Positions 24,088-31,444 of a DNA stretch of 64,000 nucleotides are shown here, piece by piece; position 1 is the first letter of the stretch; the number at the start of each line of letters is the position of its first letter. The DNA is from Nocardia jiangxiensis NBRC 101359. Lineage in GTDB: Bacteria; Actinomycetota; Actinomycetes; Mycobacteriales; Mycobacteriaceae. The translations under genes and the position numbers were made by a program. The notes below the pieces were generated by a model. The model did not search any database and was not told the DNA's origin. It worked only from the letters and a program-made list of their open reading frames with translations. Location: NCBI RefSeq assembly GCF_000308615.1, contig NZ_BAGB01000047.1:1-64000 (forward strand), read 5' to 3'.

Positions 24088-24114
24088 GTCCGACTCGCAC
24101 CTGACCGAGGGACT

Positions 24115-24134
24115 CGCCGGAATCCCTTCCGGCG
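24115..24134 (+). terminator. Short hairpin after the NTF2-fold pair
   Basis: CGCCGGAA (24115-24122) pairs with TTCCGGCG (24127-24134) around TCCC. It starts 28 bases after the stop and has no T tract. Confidence 0.45.
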
Positions 24135-24185
24135 GGGCCCCTACCAGTACGGGAGCAGATTCCTCGGCCACGCCCGCTTTCGTTA

Positions 24186-24211
24186 TACCGACCGATAGGT
24201 ACAATCAATAT
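24186..24211. promoter_or_regulatory. Operator family B site before the SDR gene
   Basis: TACCGACCGATAGGTA (24186-24201) is followed by CAATCAATAT (24202-24211). The same ten bases follow the inverted version of the site at 28121. It lies about 30-50 bases upstream of the SDR start. Confidence 0.55.
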
Positions 24212-24237
24212 CACGGCGAATAGCAAAGGAGCGATTC

Positions 24238-24975
24238 ATGTCACTGCACGGTAGGAATGCCGTCGTCACCGGCGGCGGGCGCGGTATCGGAGCCGCGATC
24301 GCGGCCGAACTCGCGCGCCGAGGCGCCGCCGTGGCGGTGTGGGACATCGATCCCGAGGGCGCCGAGAAGACCACCGCCGCCATCCAGGCCGACGGCGGCA
24401 CGGCCATCGCCGTCGAATGCGATGCCGCCGAGGTCGAATCCGTGGCCGCCGCGGCCTCGCAGACCCAGAGCGAATTCGGCCCGGTCACCATCCTGGTCAA
24501 CAACGCCGGAATCAACGAGACCGAACCCTTCGCCATCATGCGCGAGGAGTCCTGGGACCGGATGATCCAGGTCAACCTCAAGGGCCCGTTCCTGGTCAGC
24601 CGGGAATTCATCGCCGACATGCTCGACGACGGCTGGGGCCGGATCATCAACATCTCCTCCGCCTGCGCCCAGACCGGCGCGCCCGCCATGGCCCACTACG
24701 TCGCGTCCAAGAGCGGCGTCATCGGACTCACCAAGGCCCTCGCGGTCGAGTACGCCGCCAAGGGCATCACCGTCAACCACGTACCCCCCGGCCTCATCGA
24801 CACACCGCTCACCCGCGCGAGTCTCAAGGTCGAAACCATCGGAGCCACCATCCCCATGCGCCACGCCGGCCAACCCGAGGACATCGCCCACGCCGTGGCC
24901 TACCTCGCCTCGGAGGAGGCGGGATACATCACCGGGACGACTCTGAGCGTAAACGGCGGCCGCTACCTGCTCTGA
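24238..24975 (+). CDS. Short-chain dehydrogenase/reductase, FabG/HSD-like
   Basis: This 245-residue classical SDR shows TGGGRGIG, a VNNAGIN motif, the catalytic Ser (SSACAQTG) and YVASKSG, and a C-terminal GTTLSVNGGRYLL. It ranks with FabG-like 3-oxoacyl and 3-hydroxyacyl dehydrogenases. AAAGGAGC gives a strong ribosome site. The promoter has operator family B, so it is probably co-regulated with the ferredoxin reductase operon and the CoA ligase at 28195. Likely reaction: oxidation of a hydroxyl on a cyclic or acyl-CoA intermediate. Confidence 0.88.
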   Translation: MSLHGRNAVVTGGGRGIGAAIAAELARRGAAVAVWDIDPEGAEKTTAAIQADGGTAIAVECDAAEVESVAAAASQTQSEFGPVTILVNNAGINETEPFAIMREESWDRMIQVNLKGPFLVSREFIADMLDDGWGRIINISSACAQTGAPAMAHYVASKSGVIGLTKALAVEYAAKGITVNHVPPGLIDTPLTRASLKVETIGATIPMRHAGQPEDIAHAVAYLASEEAGYITGTTLSVNGGRYLL

Positions 24976-25164
24976 ACTCCGCGGCTGCACATCCGGCGGC
25001 CACCTGCGAAAGCCGTGGGCCGCCGGACCGATCGCGCCCCACACTCGCTCACGCACCTGGCTCATCCCGCACTCGGCCGACATGGTCGCCGGGTTGTCCC
25101 TGCGCCCGGCTGGTCCCCTGCGCTCACTCACTCCTGCGCCGGGAAAGACAGATCCGCGATGAAC

Positions 25165-25208
25165 CCTGCGGTATGCACCCGCTTCCGCAAGGAGGTGCAT
25201 ACCGCGGG
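25165..25208. terminator. Strong bidirectional terminator-like hairpin
   Basis: GCGGTATGCACC (25168-25179) pairs perfectly with GGTGCATACCGC (25194-25205), extended by three more pairs including one wobble, around a 14-base loop. It lies between the convergent SDR and MDR genes; the rest of 24976-25255 holds nothing else I can identify. Confidence 0.6.
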
Positions 25209-25255
25209 ACTCACCGCGGATGCCGAAATATGTTCCGCCGAAGCGGATTCGAGTC

Positions 25256-26227
25256 TTATGGGCGCAGCAGGACCTTGCCGAACAAATCACCCGTGAGCAT
25301 CGACTCGAACCCTGTGCGGGCCTCGGCGAGGGGTAGCACCGAGTGCACGGGCGGGCGAATATCGTGTTCGCCGCAGAACTGGACGAGTTGTTCGAGGTCG
25401 TCGCGGGTGCCCATGGTGGTGCCGACGATCCGGAGCTTCGCCATGTAGATGCGCTCGAGATCCAGCGGCGGATTGGTGCCGGAGGTCATGCCCGCCACCA
25501 CGATCACCCCGCCGGGGCGCACGGCCTTGGTGGAGTGCGCCCAGGTCGCCGCGCCGACGGTCTCCAGGACCGCGTCGACCCGATCGGGTAGCCGGGTGCC
25601 GGTCTCGAATGCCTGATCGGCACCCAGTTCCAGTGCGCGAGCACGCTTTTCGGCCGTACGGCTGGTCACCCAGACCCGCACACCGGCGGCCCTGCCCAAC
25701 ATGATGGCCGCGGTCGCCACGCCGCCACCCGCCCCCTGGACGAGCACCGTGCTACCCGGTTGCACACCGGCCAGCACGAACAGCATCCGGAATGCGGTCA
25801 CCCACGCGGTCGGCAGACAGGCAGCCTGTTCGAAGGACAGTGCGGTGGGCTTGATCACGAGATTGCGCTTGGGTACCGCGACCCGTTCGGCGAAGGTCCC
25901 GTCGTACATGTCCGACAGGATCGTCACGCGCGGATCGAGGATCTCCTCGCCCGCCCACTCCGGATCGTTGATCAGCGCGTGGATGATGACCTCGCGCCCA
26001 CTCTCGTCGACTCCCGCTGCGTCACAACCGAGTACGCGCGGCAGTGGCGCGTTCTTCGGCGTGCCCACACCGCGCAGCGACCAGATGTCATGGTGGTTGA
26101 GCGAGGCCGCGCGCACCTGCACGACGGTCCAATCCGTATCCGGCAGAACCGGTTCGCGATGTTCCCCGACGCGCAGACCCGCGATCGGGTCATCCGCGTT
26201 CACTCCGGCGATCGTGGCCGCTAGCAT
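25256..26227 (-). CDS. Zinc-independent MDR (quinone oxidoreductase-like)
   Basis: This 323-residue MDR has the cofactor motif VLVQGAGGGVATAAIMLGRAAG and lacks the zinc-binding Cys/His of alcohol dehydrogenases. This is typical of the quinone oxidoreductase/enoyl reductase branch that reduces activated C=C bonds with NADPH. The N-terminal SLNHHDIWSLRGVG matches that branch. The ATG at 26227 overlaps the TAG stop of the EthD gene, so translation is coupled; the long upstream extension in the same frame is discarded because it runs through that gene. It is last in the four-gene ferredoxin reductase operon. Confidence 0.82.
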   Translation of the reverse strand: MLAATIAGVNADDPIAGLRVGEHREPVLPDTDWTVVQVRAASLNHHDIWSLRGVGTPKNAPLPRVLGCDAAGVDESGREVIIHALINDPEWAGEEILDPRVTILSDMYDGTFAERVAVPKRNLVIKPTALSFEQAACLPTAWVTAFRMLFVLAGVQPGSTVLVQGAGGGVATAAIMLGRAAGVRVWVTSRTAEKRARALELGADQAFETGTRLPDRVDAVLETVGAATWAHSTKAVRPGGVIVVAGMTSGTNPPLDLERIYMAKLRIVGTTMGTRDDLEQLVQFCGEHDIRPPVHSVLPLAEARTGFESMLTGDLFGKVLLRP

Positions 26228-26586
26228 GCGGCATCCAGGGTCGCCGGGCGCACATCGGTCACGACGATGACCCGTCTGCCGATATCCATGAAATTCTCCT
26301 CGTCGTCGCGCAACACCTTGCCGCCCGGCCCCCGATACCATTCAGTCCAGATACGCAGGCCCGCAAGGTCTTCGAATTCGAACTCGGTGACGCAGTCGTA
26401 TGCCGGATCAGCCGGGGAGCGGCCGATCCGCAGCGCGTGATCCTGCTGGTAGTGCTTGATCACCGCCGACACGTCCGCGGGAATCACTCGCGCGGCCAAC
26501 GGTGCGTGCTCGAATTCGTAGTATCTGCAGAACTCTTCGAGTGTGAGGCCGGGACGACGGGCGATCAGCACGATCATCTTGATCAC
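26221..26586 (-). CDS. EthD-domain protein
   Basis: This ~121-residue protein is a small ferredoxin-like-fold (EthD) protein: MIKMIVLIARRPGLTLEEF at the start, a YYEFEHAPLAARVIP helix and a late beta strand with VIVVTDVRPATL. EthD proteins accompany P450 systems, for example in ethyl tert-butyl ether oxidation, and have unclear or dehydratase/lyase-like roles. I chose GTG at 26586 because it gives the usual MIKMIV start and has CAGGGGG upstream; a GTG at 26598 or an ATG at 26577 are alternatives. It sits between a ferredoxin and an MDR gene, consistent with an accessory role in oxidation. Confidence 0.78.
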   Translation of the reverse strand: MIKMIVLIARRPGLTLEEFCRYYEFEHAPLAARVIPADVSAVIKHYQQDHALRIGRSPADPAYDCVTEFEFEDLAGLRIWTEWYRGPGGKVLRDDEENFMDIGRRVIVVTDVRPATLDAAC

Positions 26587-26628
26587 GGCCGTCCGCACCC
26601 CCTGCTGCCGATCATGACGACCGCATCC

Positions 26629-26823
26629 TCATTCCTCGATGGTGATCGCCAACGCCGGACAGACCGCGGCCGCATTGCGGACGTCGTCGGCCAGATCGGC
26701 GGACGGGTTCGCGTTGAGCAGGACCACGATGCCGTCCTCCTCGCGCTGATCGAAAACCTCCGCGGCAGCAGCGACACACTGTCCGGCGGCGACGCACTTG
26801 TCCTCGTCGATGACAACTTTCAT
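26629..26823 (-). CDS. [3Fe-4S]-type ferredoxin
   Basis: This 64-residue ferredoxin has the pattern C10-x5-C16 with a later CP (DKCVAAGQC ... AAVCPALAIT). The shortened first motif and the lack of a second full cluster motif fit the single-cluster ferredoxins that feed electrons to P450s in actinobacteria. It lies directly between the ferredoxin reductase gene and the EthD gene. It likely receives electrons from that reductase and passes them to the P450 at 46649 or another oxygenase. Confidence 0.9.
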   Translation of the reverse strand: MKVVIDEDKCVAAGQCVAAAAEVFDQREEDGIVVLLNANPSADLADDVRNAAAVCPALAITIEE

Positions 26824-26876
26824 GACATTCTCCTGATCGGTTGGGCTGTTGCGATGGTCTGCTGTGATCGGCGCGA

Positions 26877-28067
26877 TCAGCTGACGGGACTTGCCTCGAC
26901 CAGCGCATCGACGATGTGCTGGCGACGCTGCCGCGCCTGTTTGGGCATATTCCAGCCCAGAACGCCGGTGACGACGCCCCCGCTGCGATACTCCGCGACG
27001 AAACGTCGCGCGGCGATGTCCCCCTCCACGACCTCCACCTCGGTCTCCGGCCGAAGCACGCCGTGTACCTGGAGTTTCGCGTCGAATTGGTCGGTCCAGA
27101 AATACGGCACCGGCGCGTACGGCCGGTCCTGTCCGAGAATCGCGTCCGCGACGGCCGCGGCCTGTTCGGTGGCGTTGGTCCGGTTCTCCAACCGGATCAG
27201 CCCGAACTTCTCGTGCTCCCAGCGGGCCACGTCACCGACGGCGTAGACGCCCTCGGCCGCACGGCAGCGCGAATCGCACACCACGCCGTTCTCGAGCCGA
27301 ATTCCGCTGTCCGCCAACCACTGTGTGGTCGGTACCGCACCGATGGCGACCGCCACCAGATCGGCGGGCAGCTCCTCTCCGGTCGCGAGGCGAACCCCGG
27401 TCACCCGGCCGTCGGCACTGAGCAGCTCGCTCACTCCGGTGCCGAGGCGCAGCTTGACTCCGCGTTCGGTGTGCAGATCGGCGAGCACTCCCGAGACCAG
27501 CGGGCCGACCTGCAATGCCATCGGCGCGGGCTGGGGTCCGGTCATGGTGACGTCCAGGCCGAGAGCGCTTGCGGTGGCGGTGATTTCGGCGCCGAGCACG
27601 CCCTCGCCGACAACCACGAGCTGGGATGCGGTGAGCAGATCGGCGCGCAGCGCGAGCGAATCCTCCAGGGTGCGCAGCACGTGCACGCCGGCCAGGCCGT
27701 CCTGGCCGGGCAGCGTCCGCGGGCGCACGCCGGTGGCGATGACGATCGCGTCGGCCCGCAGGCTGCGCCCCGAGGCGGTGTGCACGGTCCGGTTGGCCAC
27801 GTCCAGCGAGGTCGCCGGGTCGCCCAGCACGAACTCCGCGTTCAGCGATTCCAGATGCGCGGGCGGACGCAGCTGCGCCCGCTCGGGCTCCCAGGCGCCC
27901 GAGAGCACCTGTTTGGACAGCGGCGGGCGATCGTACGGCGCGTGCGGCTCGTCACCGAGGACCGTGATGGCACCCTGATAACCCTTGCGCCGCAAGGACT
28001 CCACGGTGGATAGTCCGGCGGCCGACGCACCGACCACAAGTACGTGCGCACAGTCGGTAGAACCCAT
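26877..28067 (-). CDS. Ferredoxin reductase (rhodocoxin/putidaredoxin reductase family)
   Basis: This 396-residue FAD/NAD(P)H protein has two dinucleotide folds: VGASAAG at residues 12-18 with YDRPPLSK, and VVGEGVLGAEIT around the middle. It also has the family's YAVGDVARW near the C-terminus and the WTDQFDAKLQ segment. This is the typical [2Fe-2S]/[3Fe-4S] ferredoxin reductase that supplies P450s. ACAGGAGT sits upstream of the ATG; the long in-frame extension to 28472 is dropped because it would overlap the next gene and run through an operator. It is the first gene of the operon, reading away from an operator family B site. Confidence 0.9.
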   Translation of the reverse strand: MGSTDCAHVLVVGASAAGLSTVESLRRKGYQGAITVLGDEPHAPYDRPPLSKQVLSGAWEPERAQLRPPAHLESLNAEFVLGDPATSLDVANRTVHTASGRSLRADAIVIATGVRPRTLPGQDGLAGVHVLRTLEDSLALRADLLTASQLVVVGEGVLGAEITATASALGLDVTMTGPQPAPMALQVGPLVSGVLADLHTERGVKLRLGTGVSELLSADGRVTGVRLATGEELPADLVAVAIGAVPTTQWLADSGIRLENGVVCDSRCRAAEGVYAVGDVARWEHEKFGLIRLENRTNATEQAAAVADAILGQDRPYAPVPYFWTDQFDAKLQVHGVLRPETEVEVVEGDIAARRFVAEYRSGGVVTGVLGWNMPKQARQRRQHIVDALVEASPVS

Positions 28068-28120
28068 GCGTGACTCCTGTCTCCGCTCTGTAGTGCCGGT
28101 GCGCCACAGAGATACTTTAG

Positions 28121-28145
28121 ACCTATCGGTCGGTACAATCAATAT
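28121..28145. promoter_or_regulatory. Operator family B site before the ferredoxin reductase operon
   Basis: ACCTATCGGTCGGTA (28121-28135) is the exact reverse complement of 15 bases of the 24186 site, and is followed by the same CAATCAATAT. It lies about 55 bases upstream of the reductase start. Confidence 0.6.
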
Positions 28146-28194
28146 AGCGTGTCCGACCTCAGGAAATGTCCGGCCGCCAGGCGGCCACTGCCAC

Positions 28195-29709
28195 TCAGCC
28201 GTCGCGCAGCACGCGTTTGAGCACCTTGCCCGACGGCGTCCGGGGCAGCGTGTCGATGAACTCGATCCGCGCGGGCACCTTGTACTTCGCCAGCCGAGCG
28301 CGACAGAACTCCGCGAGCGCGGCCTCGTCGAGGGAACTTCCCGGACGCGACACCACGAACGCCTTGGGCACCTCACCCCAGCGCGGATGAGCCATGCCGA
28401 CCACAGCCGCCTCCACCACATCCGGATGCTCGTACAGCACCCGCTCCACCTCGGGTGTGGCGATGTTCTCACCGCCCGAGACGATCATGTCCTTCTTGCG
28501 ATCCTCGATGTAGAGGTAGCCCTCGGCATCGAGCCTGCCGATATCGCCGGTATGGAACCAGCCCCCGCGCAGAGCTTTTCGGGTCGCCTCGGGATCACGC
28601 CAGTATCCGGACATCACCTTGGGCCCGCGGATCGAGACCTCGCCCAGCTGCCCCGCCGGGACCGGCCGGTCTTCCTCGTCCAGGATCGCGATCTGCACAT
28701 GCGCGACCGCGCGGCCGACCGAACCGACCTTGGAGCGCATATGCGCCGGATCGTTCGCGGTATCGCCCGACACGGTCTCGGTGAGTCCGTACGAGTCGGC
28801 GAACCAGGCATTGGGGAACGTCTGCGCGATCCGGTCCAGCAGCGGGATCGGCATCTTCTCCCCGCCCCCGGTGATGAAGCGGATCGAGGCGGTATCGCGC
28901 TCGGCGATATCGGGTAGTTGCAGCAGGGCGTTCATCATCGAGGGGGCCAGCCAGACATTGGTCGGACGCAGCCGCTCGACGGCGTCCACCACCGCGGCGG
29001 CGTCGAAACGCCGCACCAGGCTCAGGCGGCCACCGGCATGGAAGGTCGCCAGGCCCGGCAGATCCATCCCGCCGACGTGATAGAGCGGGCCGCACACCAG
29101 GGTGTTGTCCGCGGCGGTGAGACCGAACTCGAGGATGTGCGCGAGGTTCTTCCAGATCAGGTTCTGGTGCGAGATCATCACACCCTTCGGGCGCGAGGTC
29201 GTCCCGGAGGTGTACATCAACCGTTGCAGCGCATCGGGTTCCACGTCGGCCAGGGGCGCTGCCCGACCGTGCAGCCGCGCGAGGAGTTCGTCGTATCCGA
29301 GCCACGTTCCGGCAGGGGCGTCGACGGTCACCCGGTGCCGTAGAGCAGGCAGCCCGGGTGCCAATTCGTCCACGCCCGAGGTGAATTCGGCCTCGGTGAG
29401 GATCGCCACGGCCTCGGAGTGCGTCAGGATGTAGCGCCACTCCTCGGGCGAGAGCCGGTAGTTCAGCGGCAGGATCGCTGCGCCGATTCGATTGGCCGCC
29501 AGCATGATCTCGACGAACTCGATGCGGTTGTACAGCAGCACCGCGACGATGTCACCCGCACCGACGCCCAGTTCGAGCAGCGCGGCCGACAGGGCGTTCA
29601 CCCGCGTCGACAACTCCGTGTAGGTGAGCTGCCGATCACCCTCGGATACGGCGATGCGGTCGGCCCAACGGTGCGCGTTGCGATCGAGCACGGAGGCGAA
29701 GTTCAACAT
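28195..29709 (-). CDS. Acyl-CoA synthetase (AMP-forming)
   Basis: This 504-residue ANL enzyme has YTSGTTSRPKG (P-loop, near residue 170), DSYGLTET (A5), GWFHTGDIGRLD (A8), DRKKDMIVSGGENI and the catalytic Lys in TPSGKVLKRVLRDG. Its length fits the short FadD-like ligases acting on medium or ring-containing acids. The promoter holds a TACCGACTAGAC element related to operator family B, so it is probably co-regulated with the ferredoxin reductase operon. The neighbouring gene on the same strand is an SDR. Confidence 0.92.
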   Translation of the reverse strand: MLNFASVLDRNAHRWADRIAVSEGDRQLTYTELSTRVNALSAALLELGVGAGDIVAVLLYNRIEFVEIMLAANRIGAAILPLNYRLSPEEWRYILTHSEAVAILTEAEFTSGVDELAPGLPALRHRVTVDAPAGTWLGYDELLARLHGRAAPLADVEPDALQRLMYTSGTTSRPKGVMISHQNLIWKNLAHILEFGLTAADNTLVCGPLYHVGGMDLPGLATFHAGGRLSLVRRFDAAAVVDAVERLRPTNVWLAPSMMNALLQLPDIAERDTASIRFITGGGEKMPIPLLDRIAQTFPNAWFADSYGLTETVSGDTANDPAHMRSKVGSVGRAVAHVQIAILDEEDRPVPAGQLGEVSIRGPKVMSGYWRDPEATRKALRGGWFHTGDIGRLDAEGYLYIEDRKKDMIVSGGENIATPEVERVLYEHPDVVEAAVVGMAHPRWGEVPKAFVVSRPGSSLDEAALAEFCRARLAKYKVPARIEFIDTLPRTPSGKVLKRVLRDG

Positions 29710-29734
29710 TCACGGGCCTCGCTGTCGGATAGAG

Positions 29735-29768
29735 GATCCTCAATATTTTCTGTACCGACTAGACTAAT
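29735..29768. promoter_or_regulatory. Divergent operator family B site before the CoA ligase
   Basis: On the minus strand, TAGTCGGTACAGAAAATATT aligns with CGGTCGGTACAATCAATAT of the 28121 site. It is a weaker match than the other two, placed 26-59 bases before the ligase start. Confidence 0.4.
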
Positions 29769-29821
29769 AAACTCTGGCCCGGCTTACAACCAACACCTCC
29801 GGCCATTTGCCGCAGCCCCGG

Positions 29822-30574
29822 TCAGGGCAGCGAATACCCGCCGTCCACGACCAGGGAATGCCCTGTCACCCACCGGGATTCATCGCTCGCCAGATACACC
29901 ACCGCGCCGGTGAGATCCTCGGGCGAGCCCAGGCCGAGCGGATGTTTGTCCTCGATCGCCCGCATCGCCTCGGCAGGCAGGGTCTCGTGCAGCGCCGTCG
30001 GGAAGGTGCCGGGACACACCGCATTCACCCGGATGCCCTCCTTCGCGTATTCGAGCGCGGCAACGCGGGTCAGGTGGATGACACCGGCCTTGGAGGCGCA
30101 GTAGGGCGCCGCATATGCCCAGGCAGTCAGGCCGCTGACCGAAGCGATGTTGACGATGGACACCGGCGAACGCTTGCGCAGCGTGCGGGCCACCGCGCGA
30201 ATGCCGTGGAAAGTGCCGGTCAGATTCACCGAGATGGTGCGCTCGAAGTCCTGCGTGGACAGGTGGTGGATGCGCGCGTTCGGGGAGACGATGCCCGCGG
30301 TGTTCACCAGCGCGTCGACCGTCCCGTGACGTTCGGCCGCCGAGGCGATGAGCGCCTCGAATTCGTCACCGTCGGCGACGTCGAGATGTTCCGCTTCCAC
30401 GGTCACCCCCGCACCGCGCAGCTCCTCGGCCGATGCGGCGATGACCTCGACGTTCAGATCAGCCAGGACCAGCGCGCGCACCCCCTCCTCGGCGCAGCGC
30501 CGCGCCACGGCCGAACCGAGCGCACCGCCCGCACCGGCCACCACGACGGTCTTACCTTCGAGCCTGGATCCCAT
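29822..30574 (-). CDS. Short-chain dehydrogenase/reductase
   Basis: This 250-residue SDR has GAGGALGSA (cofactor loop), VNTAGIV in place of NNAG, the catalytic YCASKAG and a C-terminal GHSLVVDGGYSLP. Its general type is a FabG/HSD-like oxidoreductase. The ATG at 30574 has AGAGGG upstream; the ATG at 30619 has no site. A 5'-TCGAAC...GGTATAA-3' motif upstream of it (30611-30633) is shared with two other promoters around the TetR gene at 30703. It and the CoA ligase after it could form one unit, separated by 112 bases. Confidence 0.85.
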   Translation of the reverse strand: MGSRLEGKTVVVAGAGGALGSAVARRCAEEGVRALVLADLNVEVIAASAEELRGAGVTVEAEHLDVADGDEFEALIASAAERHGTVDALVNTAGIVSPNARIHHLSTQDFERTISVNLTGTFHGIRAVARTLRKRSPVSIVNIASVSGLTAWAYAAPYCASKAGVIHLTRVAALEYAKEGIRVNAVCPGTFPTALHETLPAEAMRAIEDKHPLGLGSPEDLTGAVVYLASDESRWVTGHSLVVDGGYSLP

Positions 30575-30610
30575 GATTCGCCCTCTTTCGGATTGCGGCG
30601 AGTGAATAGT

Positions 30611-30633
30611 TTCGAACACTCGGTATAAGAAAC
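30611..30633. promoter_or_regulatory. Operator family C site before the SDR
   Basis: TTCGAACACTCGGTATAAGAA matches the sites at 31391-31410 and (reverse strand) 33514-33536. It lies just upstream of the SDR start. Confidence 0.55.
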
Positions 30634-30702
30634 TACGCGCGCAATCGTGTCAAGGCTCGGCACAGGGCCGGAACTATCGCTTGCCCACCCCTTGCGGTCC
30701 CC

Positions 30703-31362
30703 CTATGCCGCGTGCGTGGACCGATACGCGGCGACGTCCGCCTCCAGTGCCGCGAGATCGCAAGCGCCCTGGGCGAATCCGTTGAACAGCGTCGCGCAAT
30801 AGGTCTTGGACAGGAACTCCGCGTCCCAGTCCTGCCCCAGTTTCACCCACTGGTAGGTGTGGTTGTGCATGTTGAGAAATTGCAGGGTGGCCAGGGTCGG
30901 ATCGGTTTCACCGATCGCGCCCTCATCCATCGCGGCGGTCAGCAGTGACCGCACCACGCCCTCGAATTCCTGCCGCCGCTGCAACATCCGGGTGCGATTC
31001 TTGCCGGTCAGCTGCCGGTAATCGTGCTCGTACACCCAGATGTGGTCGAGCCGGGTGAAGATCATCTGCAGCAATTCCCCGGACAGCAGCCGCAATTTCA
31101 CCAGCGGGGCCGCCTCGGATTCCTGAATCCGCGCGGCGGCGACCAGCAGCGGATCCAGGACCCGCTCCTGAATCTCTACGAGCAGATTCTCCTTCGAGCC
31201 GATGTAGTAGTACAGCGCCCCTTTGGCCAGCCCGACGGTATCGCCGAGTTCCACGATTCCGGTGGCGGCATACCCCTTCTTCGCGAACAGCGCAGCGGCA
31301 GTATCGATGATCTCCTGCCGCTTGACCTCGTATCCGGGTCCGTGTCCAGGTGGGCGGGGCAT
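30703..31362 (-). CDS. TetR-family regulator
   Basis: This 219-residue TetR repressor has an N-terminal HTH (RQEIIDTAAALFAKKGYAATGIVELGDTVGLAKGALYYYIGSKENLL) and a ligand domain with LTGKNRTRMLQRRQEF and HNHTYQWVKLGQDW. It is the paralogue of the regulator at 21196. It sits between the SDR and the E1 dehydrogenase gene, and three copies of a TCGAACxxYCGGTATAA motif surround it, including one in its own promoter. That makes it the prime candidate for autoregulation and for control of the SDR and of the E1/acyl-CoA dehydrogenase divergent promoter. Confidence 0.92.
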   Translation of the reverse strand: MPRPPGHGPGYEVKRQEIIDTAAALFAKKGYAATGIVELGDTVGLAKGALYYYIGSKENLLVEIQERVLDPLLVAAARIQESEAAPLVKLRLLSGELLQMIFTRLDHIWVYEHDYRQLTGKNRTRMLQRRQEFEGVVRSLLTAAMDEGAIGETDPTLATLQFLNMHNHTYQWVKLGQDWDAEFLSKTYCATLFNGFAQGACDLAALEADVAAYRSTHAA

Positions 31363-31390
31363 GTGGTCCTCTCGGTCGTCGCACTTTGCG

Positions 31391-31430
31391 TCGAACGGCC
31401 AGTATAAGCAAGATCGACCACTCGGTCGAA
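31391..31430. promoter_or_regulatory. Operator family C site(s) before the TetR gene
   Basis: TCGAACGGCCAGTATAAGCA (31391-31410) is followed by TCGACCACTCGGTCGAAAC (31414-31432), which contains another partial copy with an inverted arrangement. The pair lies just upstream of the TetR start, as for an autoregulated repressor. Confidence 0.55.
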
Positions 31431-31444
31431 ACTATCGTGCCTGG

